DNA of 64,000 bases from JANMZO01 sp963763135 (GTDB lineage Bacteria; Actinomycetota; Acidimicrobiia; Acidimicrobiales; JANYDT01). Where the stretch lies: assembly GCA_963763135.1 (NCBI GenBank), contig CAVXNJ010000001.1:186001-250000 (forward strand). Direction: 5' to 3'. Below are positions 25,604 to 35,156 of this stretch, piece by piece. Made by a program: the position numbers and the translations under genes. How positions within the stretch are numbered: the first letter of the stretch is position 1; the number at the start of each line of letters is the position of its first letter. The notes beneath the pieces are model-generated. The model did not search any database, was not told the DNA's origin, and was given only the letters and a program-made list of their open reading frames with translations.

Positions 25604-26644
25604 TTAGGAAGTTGCACCCGGCACCGGGCGGGGCGGACGCTGGCCCGGAGGAGGTGGCATACCTGGACCGGGCTGACCGGCACCTGTCGGTGCGGCCGAC
25701 GGAGCTGGCGGAGATCCATCCGGACCGGTCGCCAGTTGTGCAGTTTCCGTTGATGCCCCTGGCTGACCGGCCGCCTGGCTTAGAGCCGATCCGGTGGCCT
25801 TGGGCGTGGCGCGGTAACAGCCGACAGTGTAGGGATACTCGTAGTTTGCAACGTAGTGGTAGGTCTTGACCTTCTTGCCATCGAGGGTGATCGTTGAAGT
25901 AGTGCCATGACACTCGTCGAGATCGGCGTTCGTCAGTTCTTTGCCCGTCGAAGGATCAACGGGTCCCCAAATCGCCAACCCGTCGAAGGCCCACCCGTAC
26001 TGTTTCGACTTGTCGGCACACGCCGACAGCCCGTGATAGTGGTACGCACCGGTTCGCTCGGGATGACCGCCACAGGAATCCTGAAGTTCGTAGGCGACAG
26101 CGTCACGTCCGCCGGCATCGACCGAATTGAAGATCAGCGGACCTTCGAGTGTCACCCCCACGGCGTTGCCGACGCACTGCGGGGCGGAGTTCAATTTCGG
26201 TGAGGCCGGAAGCGTGATTGACATCGTCTGGACCTTGATGGAGTTCGGGTTGCGATCGTATGCGTACGCATCATCGGTCGAGGCGATCGGATACACACCG
26301 GTCGTTACCTTGGAGGGCAGCCCATTGCCGGTGATGACGCGATTCGAACCGTTCACCTTCACCGTGGTGGACGCGTTGGGCCATTTCACCGCCCCGTCGA
26401 CGGACGCCTTCTTCGTGAGATCCCAGGTGCCGTCACCGTTGAACCACGGGCCGGTGGTGAATGCCCCCGGCGCGTTCGACGGATAGTTGGTCTGGCAGGT
26501 CCACAGCCCGTTTTTCTGTGCTGACGAGGTGACCTTGCCGACCGACAGTTTCGTCTTGTCGAGTGTGGTCCGGGCCATGGCGGCCGGAATACCGAGGATG
26601 ACAACGCCTCCGAGGGAGAGCGTAAGGGCAAGCGATCGACGCAT
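25604..26644 (-). CDS. Secreted YHYH-domain protein
   Basis: 346 residues from ATG 26644, preceded by AAGGACC. N-terminal signal peptide (MRRSLALTLSLGGVVILG to AMA). The central domain has the YHYH hallmark (GGHPERTGAYHYHGLSAC), WAFDGLAIWGP and NADLDECHG, with paired cysteines. A Pro/Gly/Ala/Thr-rich tail of about 65 residues ends the protein. YHYH proteins are extracellular and probably metal-binding; enzymatic role not established. Convergent with nothing; lies beyond the response regulator promoter. Confidence 0.85.
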   Translation of the reverse strand: MRRSLALTLSLGGVVILGIPAAMARTTLDKTKLSVGKVTSSAQKNGLWTCQTNYPSNAPGAFTTGPWFNGDGTWDLTKKASVDGAVKWPNASTTVKVNGSNRVITGNGLPSKVTTGVYPIASTDDAYAYDRNPNSIKVQTMSITLPASPKLNSAPQCVGNAVGVTLEGPLIFNSVDAGGRDAVAYELQDSCGGHPERTGAYHYHGLSACADKSKQYGWAFDGLAIWGPVDPSTGKELTNADLDECHGTTSTITLDGKKVKTYHYVANYEYPYTVGCYRATPKATGSALSQAAGQPGASTETAQLATGPDGSPPAPSAAPTGAGQPGPGMPPPPGQRPPRPVPGATS

Positions 26645-26784
26645 AACGAGAGGTCCTTGGGAAGTTGAGCCGGGTGGTCGAGGCGGGATAATGACCCCCA
26701 TGCTGACGGATACCGTGTTGCGCTGGCGTAAACGGACTCTCCGCCCCGCTCTGATCAGGCTCTGCTCCTCTGTACACTTCGCGG

Positions 26785-27495
26785 GTGATTTCTGCGTCAG
26801 AGCTTCTTCGGCAGTCCCGACTCGTGCTGTTCGATATCGACGGTACGTTGCTGGGGTACGGCAACGGCGTGCACGGCCGAGCGATCATCCAGGCCTGCAA
26901 CGAAGTGACCGGACAAGACATCGGCAGCCATTTCCCCGAGATCAGCGCAGGCGGACGGACCGACCGCTACATCGTCTGCGAGCTGCTCCGCCTGGGCGGA
27001 ATCGCCCAGAACGACGTCGACACCCTGTTCCCGAAAATCGCAGATCGTTCGATCGAGCTCACCCGCTCGGGTCTCACCGAACCAAACCCCACCTGGGCCT
27101 TGCCCGGCACGCACGAATTACTAGGCGCGCTTATGGCTGCGGGAATCGCTCTTGGCCTGGTAACGGGCAACCTGCCGCACATTGCCCACATGAAACTCCA
27201 CTGTGCGCGGATTTGGGAACCGTTCGCCGCTCAGAACCCGCTGATCACGGGCTTCGGCGATCTGTCAGAGGACCGCAACGACCTGTCACGGGCGGCTTTG
27301 CTCGATGCGCAGTCGAGGATCGACGCGTCGATCGACGGATCGCACCTGGTGATCGTCGGAGACACACCACGCGACGTGCAGTGCGCACACGCAATCGGTG
27401 CCACGTGCGTGGCGGTGGCGACCGGCCGCTTCACGGCTGAGCAACTCGCCGATGCCGGTGCCGATCACGTCGTGGGCTCCCTCACCGAGGTGTAG
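26785..27495 (+). CDS. HAD-superfamily hydrolase (phosphoglycolate phosphatase-like)
   Basis: 236 residues from a GTG start. HAD motif I LVLFDIDGTLLG, motif II in IALGLVTGN, motif IV in HLVIVGDTPRDVQCAHAIGATCVAVATG. The helical C1 cap lies between motifs I and II. A phosphatase acting on small phosphorylated metabolites; substrate unassigned. It contains a motif copy at 27125-27133 (LLGALMAAG codons). Confidence 0.85.
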   Translation: MISASELLRQSRLVLFDIDGTLLGYGNGVHGRAIIQACNEVTGQDIGSHFPEISAGGRTDRYIVCELLRLGGIAQNDVDTLFPKIADRSIELTRSGLTEPNPTWALPGTHELLGALMAAGIALGLVTGNLPHIAHMKLHCARIWEPFAAQNPLITGFGDLSEDRNDLSRAALLDAQSRIDASIDGSHLVIVGDTPRDVQCAHAIGATCVAVATGRFTAEQLADAGADHVVGSLTEV

Positions 27496-27497
27496 TT

Positions 27498-28112
27498 CTA
27501 GGCCGGTGAGGAACCGGTCGCGGCTTCAGCGACGGCCCGTTCGGCCGCGATCTCCTCGAGGTCGCTGTAGCGGTTGCCGATGCGGGGATGCAGGCGACCG
27601 CCGGTGGACGCGCCGATGGCCACCACTAGTTCGTCGGGTGCGGGTGCATCGGAAATGGCAAAGTTGAGCGTCAGGTAGTGCGAGCGGAGCCCCTCGTCGA
27701 CCTTGTGCATCATGGGGATCGCGATCGGACATCCGGGTCCGCCGCGTGAGTTGGTGAAACTCAGATACGCCGTGCCACCAACCGCTTCCCGGAACACGTT
27801 GCCGAAACGAAGCGTGTGAATGAGCGCCGATGCGTGTTCGACTTCGCCACTTGTACCGACCACGGCCGCTTTGCCGTAGGCCTCGATCCGAGCGCCGCCA
27901 CCGCACAACTCGAGCAGCGCGTCGACGAGCGTGCGACCGAGTCCGGGAGCAATCGCCAGAATCTCGGGTCGCAGGTTCTCGACAAAACCCCGGCCGGCCC
28001 ACGGATTCGGAATAACTGCGGCGACGGCGGCGGTGCGAACCGGAACCCCCGGCTTGCCCTCGATGAATACGTCTTCGACGTAGCGAACCAGTTTGCGTAT
28101 ATCGGTGCCCAT
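27498..28112 (-). CDS. DUF1185 (amino acid synthesis) family protein
   Basis: 204 residues. The pattern IRKLVRYVEDVFIEGKPGV, VAAVIPNPWAGRGFVENLRPEI, YGKAAVVGTSGEVEHASALIHTLRFGNVFR, and GGPGCPIAIPMMHK is that of DUF1185 proteins, often found beside catabolic and amidohydrolase genes. The family name 'amino acid synthesis' has weak experimental support. Convergent with the HAD gene (2-bp gap). Confidence 0.8.
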   Translation of the reverse strand: MGTDIRKLVRYVEDVFIEGKPGVPVRTAAVAAVIPNPWAGRGFVENLRPEILAIAPGLGRTLVDALLELCGGGARIEAYGKAAVVGTSGEVEHASALIHTLRFGNVFREAVGGTAYLSFTNSRGGPGCPIAIPMMHKVDEGLRSHYLTLNFAISDAPAPDELVVAIGASTGGRLHPRIGNRYSDLEEIAAERAVAEAATGSSPA

Positions 28113-28167
28113 AGTTCCGTTTTACCACCACGGACCCAGCAGTGAACGCGAGCACATCGAACCCGAG

Positions 28168-28203
28168 CCGACGCGACGTCCGACGCGACGTCCGACGCGA
28201 CGT
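28168..28203. repeat. Three 12-bp tandem repeats upstream of a hydrolase gene
   Basis: CCGACGCGACGT is repeated exactly three times (28168-28203) with a fourth, degenerate unit, ending about 10 bp before the ATG at 28223. If an upstream start at 28142 were used it would encode an Asp-Val-Arg-Arg repeat, so the start at 28223 is preferred. Confidence 0.9.
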
Positions 28204-28222
28204 CCGGCGCTACGATCGCCGC

Positions 28223-28852
28223 ATGACGAGCGCTGAGCAGGTTTTGGTCGAAACTTCTGATGGCTGCCGCCTGGAGGCCGATCTGCTGCGACCCGACACC
28301 ACGGATCCACGAGGTGGGATCGTCGTCGCCCATCCCCACCCGCTCTATGGCGGCGACCGGACTCACCCGATCGTAACTTCCCTTACGGATGCCGCTGCGG
28401 CCGCGGGGTACGTGGCGCTCAGGTTCGACTTCCGCGGCACCGGCCGGTCCACCGGCATCCACGACAAAGGAACCGGGGAAGTGAACGACATGAACGCCGC
28501 ACTTGCTTACGTTGCCGCAATCATCCCAATCGGCACCCCGTTGGTCGCCGCAGGCTACAGCTTCGGAGGAGCGATGGCGCTTCGGTCGAACGAGTTGCGC
28601 ACATCTCACCGCATCGGCGTCGCCGCCCCACTCGCCATGTTGGGACCGGGTGTGGCACCGCTCGAACCGACCCTGCTGATCGTCCCCCGGCACGACCAAT
28701 ACACCACGCCCGATCAGGCTGCCGCCGGGGTGGCGACGTGGCCGAACCCGCCCACGTTGGAGATCATCGAAGGTGCCGACCACTTCCTCATGGGCTTCAC
28801 CGCGGAAGTCACGAAGCGCGCTCTCGCCTGGCTCGCCCAGTCGGCGGAGTGA
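28223..28852 (+). CDS. Alpha/beta hydrolase
   Basis: 209 residues. The motifs are VVAHPHPLYGGDRTHPIV (oxyanion region), FRGTGRSTG, and the nucleophile elbow AAGYSFGGAMAL with Ser in GYSFGG. Asp and His of the triad are likely in VPRHDQYTTPDQ and EGADHFLMGF. The length and HPHP motif fit the small YpfH/DUF2920-like and 'dienelactone hydrolase-like' group in bacteria. Substrate unknown. The in-frame region upstream of 28223 is the 12-bp repeat. Confidence 0.85.
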   Translation: MTSAEQVLVETSDGCRLEADLLRPDTTDPRGGIVVAHPHPLYGGDRTHPIVTSLTDAAAAAGYVALRFDFRGTGRSTGIHDKGTGEVNDMNAALAYVAAIIPIGTPLVAAGYSFGGAMALRSNELRTSHRIGVAAPLAMLGPGVAPLEPTLLIVPRHDQYTTPDQAAAGVATWPNPPTLEIIEGADHFLMGFTAEVTKRALAWLAQSAE

Positions 28853-28918
28853 CCCGTAGCAAAAACGATTACCTCACACGTCATCGCCAAAGGTCGCTGC
28901 CATTCGTACAGTGGTCCC

Positions 28919-29770
28919 GTGACCAAGAAACCAGTGGGTGAACTCGTCCGGGATTGGCGAACGAAGCGTCGGTTGAGCCAGATGGACGTGGCCGTTGACA
29001 TCGGGGTCTCCACCCGTCACCTCAGCTTCGTGGAAACGGGCCGTTCGCGGCCGAGCCCCGAACTACTCCTGACGATCGCTCGCCATCTGAACGTCCCATT
29101 GCGGGAGCAGAACACGCTGCTGCTGGCGGCCGGGTACGCGCCTCGTTACTCCGAACGTCCGTTGAACGATCCGGAGATGGCGCCGATCATGACGTCGATT
29201 CAGCGCATTCTCGATGCGCACGATCCATACCCCGGCGTTGTGGTCGACCGGCTCTGGAATGTGATCACCACGAATCGGGCAGGCAGCATGCTGATCCAAG
29301 GCATCCCCGACCACGTCCTTGGTCCGGAACTCAACGTCTACCGACTGTGCCTACACCCCGATGGTCTTGCCCGACGCACGACGAACTTCATCGACTGGGG
29401 CGCGTATCTTCTCCTGCAGCTGCGCAGATCGGTCTCGATCACCAACGATCAACGCCTGATTGCGTTGCTCGATGAGGTGATGTCGTACCCGAACGTCGCG
29501 GAACTTGCGCCTCTCGCCGCCTCGGTCTATCCGGCCGACCTCCCGGTTCTGGTTCCGTTCACGATGATCACTCCAGCGGGTGAGCTGTCGATGTTCTCAA
29601 TGATGACCACGTTCGGCACCCCGCTGGACATCACGATCGACGAGTTGGCCATCGAGCTCTTCTTCCCAAGCGATTCTTCGTCTGAGAGCCTGCTTCGGGC
29701 CGCACAGTCCTCGGCCCGGGACAGCCCGCCCTCTGCATCCGCCCGACGCCCCGCCCAACCGGCGTACTGA
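28919..29770 (+). CDS. XRE-family regulator with MmyB-like ligand-binding domain
   Basis: 283 residues from a GTG start. Helix-turn-helix at about residues 6-60 (LVRDWRTKRRLSQMDVAVDIGVS, RHLSFVETGRSRPS), then the MmyB-like domain: ILDAHDPYPGVVVDRLWNVITTN and FIDWGAYLLLQLR. Such proteins bind a fatty-acid-like ligand and regulate oxidoreductase genes. The C-terminal 30 residues are Ser/Ala/Arg-rich and look poorly conserved. No obvious target gene sits next to it. Confidence 0.88.
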   Translation: MTKKPVGELVRDWRTKRRLSQMDVAVDIGVSTRHLSFVETGRSRPSPELLLTIARHLNVPLREQNTLLLAAGYAPRYSERPLNDPEMAPIMTSIQRILDAHDPYPGVVVDRLWNVITTNRAGSMLIQGIPDHVLGPELNVYRLCLHPDGLARRTTNFIDWGAYLLLQLRRSVSITNDQRLIALLDEVMSYPNVAELAPLAASVYPADLPVLVPFTMITPAGELSMFSMMTTFGTPLDITIDELAIELFFPSDSSSESLLRAAQSSARDSPPSASARRPAQPAY

Positions 29771-29847
29771 CACCTTGCATTGGGCATACTGACCGGGTTC
29801 CGTTCGCGGTTTTCGACACGCGTGGGCACCCCGCTACGCTCCGAAGC

Positions 29848-31341
29848 GTGTGGCGTGGAAGAGTCGGTATGTTCGTGTTCGTCGGGTTGGTCGTTCATCT
29901 TGGGGCCTTTTCGGTCCCGGCCAGCGGATCCGCCGCCAGGGTGGGGACTCGATGCCAGGTGTTAGGTGCGCGAAACGGCTCGTTGACGTGCGTGCGCAAG
30001 GGAACGACGCGGGTTTGGGCCAAATCGGCCGCACCTTCGGACACGTCCTCGACCACCCAACTGCCATCGACTTCGAATCGCGCCTCAACGAACTCCGGCC
30101 CAGCGAACTCCGGTCAATCGAACTCCAGCCTGACAAGCACCGGCGCAGCGTTGCCGTCCGCGAACGCATCCACGTCCACCACGATCCCACCAGCCCAGCA
30201 GCAGACAAGTACAACGACAACGATCGACCCGGCACGCTTTGCGTCAGGTGATGTCTCGAATTGTCGGCTGCCAGATCTGGATCGCGCCTGGGGTGTCGGA
30301 ATAGGCATTCCGCACATTCCGGACTGGCAAACATTCGTGCCGTCGACGGGCACCATCAAAGGAAAAATTCTCATCGTCGACTTCCCCGACGCACAAGCGC
30401 AGAACGACCGGTACTCCATCGGCATGGACCCGCAGATTCTCGGTCCTCGGATGCTGCGGAGTGTGCCGTTTCTCGATCACCAGTCGTTCGGTCGGCTGAC
30501 GATGGACATCACCGTCCATCCCAAGGTGATCCGCGCGAAATTCCCGTCGCGTTCGTACTTCGCGTCGTGGGGCACCTTCAACTCACGCATCTTCATGAGC
30601 GAAATCCTTCTCGCGGTAGACGCCGAAGAAGACTTCGCAGGCGTGCAGATCGTCTACTTCGTAGTTCCGACCCTCGACGGCTCGTTCACGGAGTCGTACG
30701 CGCTCAACGACAACATTGTCAACGCCATTCCGATCGATGGGGCTCGGCTCGCAAAGTTCGTCGTCATTCAATCGTGGGCCGCTTTCTCAAGTTGGTCCGT
30801 CGTTGCTCACGAAACCTTGCACCTCATGGGACTGCCGGACCTCTACCGATACAGCTCGACCGACCTGAAGTCGTCCAACCAGTTCGTTGGCACGTTCGAC
30901 GTGATGGGCATGAGTGCCAACGCCAGCTCCCCTGCGATGTTCGCCTACGAGCGCTGGATTCTTGGATGGCTCGACGACTCGCAGGTGGCTTGCCAGGCAC
31001 AAGCCGACGCCACCACCCCCATTCAACCCGTCGGATCCGCGGGAGGAATCAACGCCGTCATGGTCCCAACAGGTACTGGTCACGTCGTCGTCGTTGAGAG
31101 CCGCCGTCGTGGTCCGTATAGCAACAGCCCCAAGTCAGGCGCCTTGGTGTATCTGGTCGACAGCACCAAATCAAGCGGGGCAGGCCCCATCCAAGTTGTC
31201 TCTCAGCTTCCCGATGGCGACGACGAGTACATGTATTCCGCCCCGCTCATGGAGGGCGAGTCCGCTGTGGTCGACGGGGTGACGGTATCCGTTGTTTCGG
31301 CATCGTCGAGCCAAGACGTGGTCCGGATCAAACGCAACTGA
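29848..31341 (+). CDS. Secreted M6-like zinc metalloprotease
   Basis: 497 residues from a GTG start with an N-terminal hydrophobic signal (about 8-28). A short cysteine motif follows (TRCQVLGARNGSLTCV), then a Ser/Thr/Ala/Asn-rich linker (about 60-128). The catalytic domain contains the zinc motif VVAHETLHLMGLPDLYRY (HExxH, with downstream GLPD) and FDVMGMSANASSPAMFAYERWILGW, typical of immune-inhibitor-A/M6 proteases. Exported; the substrate is not known. Confidence 0.8.
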   Translation: MWRGRVGMFVFVGLVVHLGAFSVPASGSAARVGTRCQVLGARNGSLTCVRKGTTRVWAKSAAPSDTSSTTQLPSTSNRASTNSGPANSGQSNSSLTSTGAALPSANASTSTTIPPAQQQTSTTTTIDPARFASGDVSNCRLPDLDRAWGVGIGIPHIPDWQTFVPSTGTIKGKILIVDFPDAQAQNDRYSIGMDPQILGPRMLRSVPFLDHQSFGRLTMDITVHPKVIRAKFPSRSYFASWGTFNSRIFMSEILLAVDAEEDFAGVQIVYFVVPTLDGSFTESYALNDNIVNAIPIDGARLAKFVVIQSWAAFSSWSVVAHETLHLMGLPDLYRYSSTDLKSSNQFVGTFDVMGMSANASSPAMFAYERWILGWLDDSQVACQAQADATTPIQPVGSAGGINAVMVPTGTGHVVVVESRRRGPYSNSPKSGALVYLVDSTKSSGAGPIQVVSQLPDGDDEYMYSAPLMEGESAVVDGVTVSVVSASSSQDVVRIKRN

Positions 31342-31387
31342 CCCTTCGATGGCGCGGATCCGCGGGTTCGCGTCGCTTTGATGCCGC

Positions 31388-32212
31388 CTACGAAGGCGCA
31401 CGAAATCCGGCATCGGCGAGCAGGACCTGGGCACCCCGCCAGGAGGTCCCGGGTTGCACCGCGATGGGCGCACCCACCGCCGCGGCTTCTACGCACACAT
31501 AGGATTTCCACTCGCCGGAACCGAGATCGATCATTCGTGCCCCGAGCGTCTCGCCGATGTTCCACACCACGACATCAGGAAAACCAATCTGTGCGCATAA
31601 CATCTTCGCGTGGCCCGTGGCCAAAATGCTCACCGGCCCAGATGCGTTGAGTACCGATAGGTCGACGTCGGCCCGGCCGTCAGCGAAGTTGATGTCGCCT
31701 TCGACATGTCCACCACCGTGAACGATGCAGCCGGCTAGGCCGTGCACCGTGACGCCAAGGACATCGGTGCACGCGAGGTACGAGTGGAGCGCACCGGTGA
31801 ACTCGAACGGGGCCCAACCCGTGTTTCGGACCGTCAGCGACACCGAAAGCGTTGACGGACCGAGCCCAACGTGGAGCACCAGCTCGCATTCGTGGGGCCA
31901 TCCTGGCCAGGCGTCAGCGGCCACGCTGAGGACGAATTCACCAGAACCCCGATATGCCCATGTGGAGGTTCGCGCGAAGCCATGCTTCGGGAGCGGACCG
32001 AGCCCGGCAAACTGGGGAAAGCAAACGGGGATTCCGCCGCGGATGGCCACCCCGGCGGCAGTCGTCGCCAGTGACGAAACGAAGAGTCGCTCCACCCCGT
32101 CTGAGGTCTTCCACGACACCACGTGCGCTCCGTGGAGGGAGATGGTCGCGGTGGATCCGTCGGCACCGGCAACGGTCACAAGCTCACCAAGTCGTTCATC
32201 CACGCTCGTCAT
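31388..32212 (-). CDS. Aldose 1-epimerase family (glucose-6-phosphate 1-epimerase-like)
   Basis: About 274 residues. The motif IRGGIPVCFPQFAGLGPLPKHGFAR is the hallmark of hexose-6-phosphate mutarotases (YeaD type), with the catalytic His in HGFAR. Later text GALHSYLACTDVLGVTVHGL supports this, as does the C-terminal VEAAAVG region. Cytosolic; interconverts alpha and beta sugar phosphates. The ATG at 32212 was chosen; an in-frame GTG two codons upstream is also possible. Confidence 0.85.
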   Translation of the reverse strand: MTSVDERLGELVTVAGADGSTATISLHGAHVVSWKTSDGVERLFVSSLATTAAGVAIRGGIPVCFPQFAGLGPLPKHGFARTSTWAYRGSGEFVLSVAADAWPGWPHECELVLHVGLGPSTLSVSLTVRNTGWAPFEFTGALHSYLACTDVLGVTVHGLAGCIVHGGGHVEGDINFADGRADVDLSVLNASGPVSILATGHAKMLCAQIGFPDVVVWNIGETLGARMIDLGSGEWKSYVCVEAAAVGAPIAVQPGTSWRGAQVLLADAGFRAPS

Positions 32213-32328
32213 GATCACAAGTTATCGGGCGTTGCCCCTGGGCGAACGCGAACGTTGCCGACCCATCCGTCGAGGGGTCGGCAACGCTGGTTTCGCTGTG
32301 GGGCGATCTGGGGTGTGTGCGTCCAGCC

Positions 32329-33147
32329 TTAGAGACAAACCCGGTACATCGCCATATAGGTCGAGTTGGTGAACTGCATCCGGCCGTCCCAGCAATTGGG
32401 CGTTGAGCCCTTACCTACGAAGTTGCCAGAAACCTGACCATTCGTTGTTTGCTGCATGGTGAGCTGCGATCCGTTGACCGACCAGGTCCCGGCGTACACA
32501 TTCGCAGCGCCTGGACCGACGGGGCTGTAATCGATGGTTCCCTGACCGGTGAGGATCGTCGGGTGCGAGGTGATTGACCCCGGGGTGCACTCGAAGTACG
32601 AAGAAAGCGCGGTTCCGGTGCAGTGGCTGTTGACGACCGGTGCTCCACCGACCGGCATGACCGGGGTGTAGTAGGTCTGGGCCGGGGTGAACATCGCCGT
32701 GTTGTTGGCGAGGTTCTGCTCGTTGTTCGCTCCGGCATCCACGCGGAACGTGATTGGATCAGCGCTCACCGGCATGACGATGTCGAATCCGATCGACGTC
32801 GAGCCACCGAAACGGGGCACCGAGGCTGACACGTTGCAGTACAACCGGGTGGGTTGGCGCTGGCAGTACGTCGGAACGTTGCTGACCGTTCCCATTACTG
32901 TCACCGTTGGCGAGGTGTTCGTTTTCGGCAGTTGAATCGAGGCCCAGATTCCGAAGGCGTCGCGATTTCCAGTGTTGGTCAGGCGAACGTCGATATGCGT
33001 TGAGGTGTTCACAAGCAGTGAGCCCGAGGCGACCACGGCGACACCGAGATCCGGCCCGGAGGCGGCCGACGCACCGCTCGGTACGAGAGCAGCGGGGAGA
33101 GCAAGAACGGGAACAACCAGAGCGATGAGTTTTGGAAGAAGTTTCAT
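32329..33147 (-). CDS. Secreted protein with a CARDB/DUF11-like domain
   Basis: 272 residues from ATG 33147 (MKLLPKLIALVVPVLALPAA, a signal peptide cleaved near ASAASG). A beta-sandwich domain of the CARDB/DUF11 kind follows (PDLGVAVVASGSLLVNTSTHIDVRLTNTGNRDAFG; DAGANNEQNLANNTA). The C-terminal 100 residues contain four cysteines and end CWDGRMQFTNSTYMAMYRVCL; no family recognised there. Probably an extracellular or wall-associated protein. Confidence 0.7.
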   Translation of the reverse strand: MKLLPKLIALVVPVLALPAALVPSGASAASGPDLGVAVVASGSLLVNTSTHIDVRLTNTGNRDAFGIWASIQLPKTNTSPTVTVMGTVSNVPTYCQRQPTRLYCNVSASVPRFGGSTSIGFDIVMPVSADPITFRVDAGANNEQNLANNTAMFTPAQTYYTPVMPVGGAPVVNSHCTGTALSSYFECTPGSITSHPTILTGQGTIDYSPVGPGAANVYAGTWSVNGSQLTMQQTTNGQVSGNFVGKGSTPNCWDGRMQFTNSTYMAMYRVCL

Positions 33148-33285
33148 GCACAAGACGCTACGGAGAGTGACTACCTCCCGAACATCCCGCATTCACGGGG
33201 TTATGGCTTTCAGTGGGCCGCAAGAACTAGATATGCGCACGTAGGGCCGACAAATGAGTCGTTCATCCCAGTGTTGAGTTGTCGT

Positions 33286-34833
33286 TCAGAGAACCACCTC
33301 GATGAGGCGCGGACCGCGCTGCTTCATCGCTGACCCGAACGCGTCGTGAAAGCCGCTCAGCGAGTCGACCCTAACTGCCTCGACGCCCATTCCTTCGGCG
33401 AGCTTGACCCAGTCGAGCGTCGGGTTCGTGAGGTCGAACATCGAAAGGGCCTGCTCGCCGCCCACAGCACCGACCCGCTTAAGCTCGATGTTGAGGATTG
33501 CGTAGGAACGGTTGGCGAAGATCACCGTCGTGACGTCGAGGTTCTCGCGTGCTTGGGTCCAAAGAGATTGCAATGTGTACATAGCACCGCCGTCGCCGTG
33601 CAGGCACACGACCTTGCGGTCCGGGCACGCAACCGCCGCGCCACCGGCCAACGGGAGTCCCTGGCCGATGGATCCACCCGTCAACGAAAGATGGTCGTAG
33701 GGAACCGACGTGCCCAGCGCGATCATTGCACCGAGGCCTGAGGTTCCACCTTCATCGGAGACAATCGTGCCTTCAGGAACAAGACTCGCAATGATTCGTC
33801 CGAGTGTAAACCGGTCGTACTTCCCTCCGACGAGGGCCGCCGGGTCATCGACCTGGTACTCGGCGGTGGTCGGCTTGGCATCCGCGGCGATGAGGTCGGC
33901 GACCGCCAGAACGGCCTGCAGCCCGTCTTCGTGTGCGTGCGCGAGGTAGATGATGTCGGTTTCGTCGGGCGTGCACCAGCTGTTCTTTCCGGGGTAGGCG
34001 AAGAACGACACGGGCGGTTTCGAACCGACCAGAATCAGTTGCTCGATGCCGGCAAGGAATTCGACGATCTGCTCAGCGAAGTACGGCAGACGGTCAACCG
34101 GGACGCGACCGGCACCGCGCTGCAACCGGGGCGCAAACGTGTCGCAGACCAGACGAGCGCCTGACACGGCAGCGATACGGCCGGCCGCAGCCAGGCCTGC
34201 TTCTTTCAGCACCTCGCCACGAAGGAGGAGCACGGTCTTCTTGCCGTTGCGAAGCTTTGCCGCCACCGACGAGATCACCGGGTCGGCGACACGTGCGGGT
34301 TGTGGGACGGGAAGCGGTGCAGCCGGGTGCTCCGCATCGAGCCAGGCGGTGTCGGCGGGAAGAATCAGCGTGGCGATCTGACCGGGCGCTTGTCGTGACG
34401 CCTGCACGGCTCGCGCCGCGTCAGCGGCCACCGTCTTCGCGCTCGTGCTCGAGTGGACCCAACCCGAGACCGGTCGGGCGAATCCGACGATGTCGGAGGC
34501 CAGGGGCGCGTCGTATTGCGCATGGTAGGTCGCGTGGTCGCCGACGATGTTCACAATCGGCGATGCGGCCCGCCGGGCATTGTGAAGGTTCGCCAGCCCG
34601 TTGGCGAGCCCCGGCCCGAGGTGAAGGAGCGTCGCTGCGGGTTTCTCCGCCATCCGCGCATAGCCGTCGGCCATTCCGGTGACGACACCTTCGAACAAGC
34701 CGAGTATCGGGCGCATACCCGGCACTTGGTCAAGCGCCGCAACGAAATGCATCTCGGATGTGCCGGGATTGGCGAAACATATTTCCACCCCCGAATCAAC
34801 GAGGGTACGAACGAGACTTTCAGCACCATTCAT
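33286..34833 (-). CDS. Thiamine diphosphate-dependent enzyme, acetolactate synthase large-subunit family
   Basis: 515 residues with the three ThDP domains: N-terminal PYR domain (FANPGTSEMHFVAALDQV, catalytic Glu in LFEGVVTGMADGYARM), central domain, and the C-terminal PP domain with CLHGDGGAMYTLQSLWTQAREN and IFANRSYAIL (GDG to N motif for Mg-diphosphate). No regulatory ilvN-like subunit is adjacent. The pattern resembles the 'IlvB-like, benzoylformate decarboxylase-like' group rather than biosynthetic IlvB. Substrate unknown. Confidence 0.85.
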   Translation of the reverse strand: MNGAESLVRTLVDSGVEICFANPGTSEMHFVAALDQVPGMRPILGLFEGVVTGMADGYARMAEKPAATLLHLGPGLANGLANLHNARRAASPIVNIVGDHATYHAQYDAPLASDIVGFARPVSGWVHSSTSAKTVAADAARAVQASRQAPGQIATLILPADTAWLDAEHPAAPLPVPQPARVADPVISSVAAKLRNGKKTVLLLRGEVLKEAGLAAAGRIAAVSGARLVCDTFAPRLQRGAGRVPVDRLPYFAEQIVEFLAGIEQLILVGSKPPVSFFAYPGKNSWCTPDETDIIYLAHAHEDGLQAVLAVADLIAADAKPTTAEYQVDDPAALVGGKYDRFTLGRIIASLVPEGTIVSDEGGTSGLGAMIALGTSVPYDHLSLTGGSIGQGLPLAGGAAVACPDRKVVCLHGDGGAMYTLQSLWTQARENLDVTTVIFANRSYAILNIELKRVGAVGGEQALSMFDLTNPTLDWVKLAEGMGVEAVRVDSLSGFHDAFGSAMKQRGPRLIEVVL

Positions 34834-34919
34834 GGCAGCTCCTGACCGGATTGACGATCAGATGTTGCCATCTCGCGGACGGTACCGTGAAACCCGGGAG
34901 TTCCGGTGTTGGTAGAGCG

Positions 34920-35051
34920 CTACTTGACTTCCCACGCTTTACGCGTCGCGGTCTGCGTTTCCTGCTTGATGTGTTTAGCCGCCCGTTTTTCTTTGAGCGT
35001 CTTTCCCGGTTTCTTTGCGTTGCTCGGGGTTGAAGTTGCTTTATTAGCCAT
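34920..35051 (-). CDS. Small basic protein, 43 residues
   Basis: Start ATG at 35051 (reverse strand), stop TAG at 34920-34922. It begins MANKATSTPSNAKKPGKTLK, continues EKRAAKHIKQETQ and ends WEVK: Lys-rich, no hydrophobic segment. Short proteins of this kind (basic N-terminus, KPGKTLxEKRAAK motif) are widespread in Actinobacteria with unknown function; nucleic-acid binding would fit the charge. An inverted repeat CTATGT-AC-ACATAG at 35102-35115 lies upstream and may be part of its promoter. The rest of 34834-35156 holds nothing else I can support. Confidence 0.7.
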   Translation of the reverse strand: MANKATSTPSNAKKPGKTLKEKRAAKHIKQETQTATRKAWEVK

Positions 35052-35156
35052 GGTCGACCCTACTCCCGTTCTCCACGAGATGGTTCCATTTCACGAATAC
35101 ACTATGTACACATAGTTAGCGAGGTCCATGCAACCGAACGCGCGACAATTGTTGGT

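Noticed and set aside
26250..26270. Palindrome ATGCGTACGCAT within the YHYH gene
   Set aside because: It is a short coding palindrome with no second copy and no promoter context.
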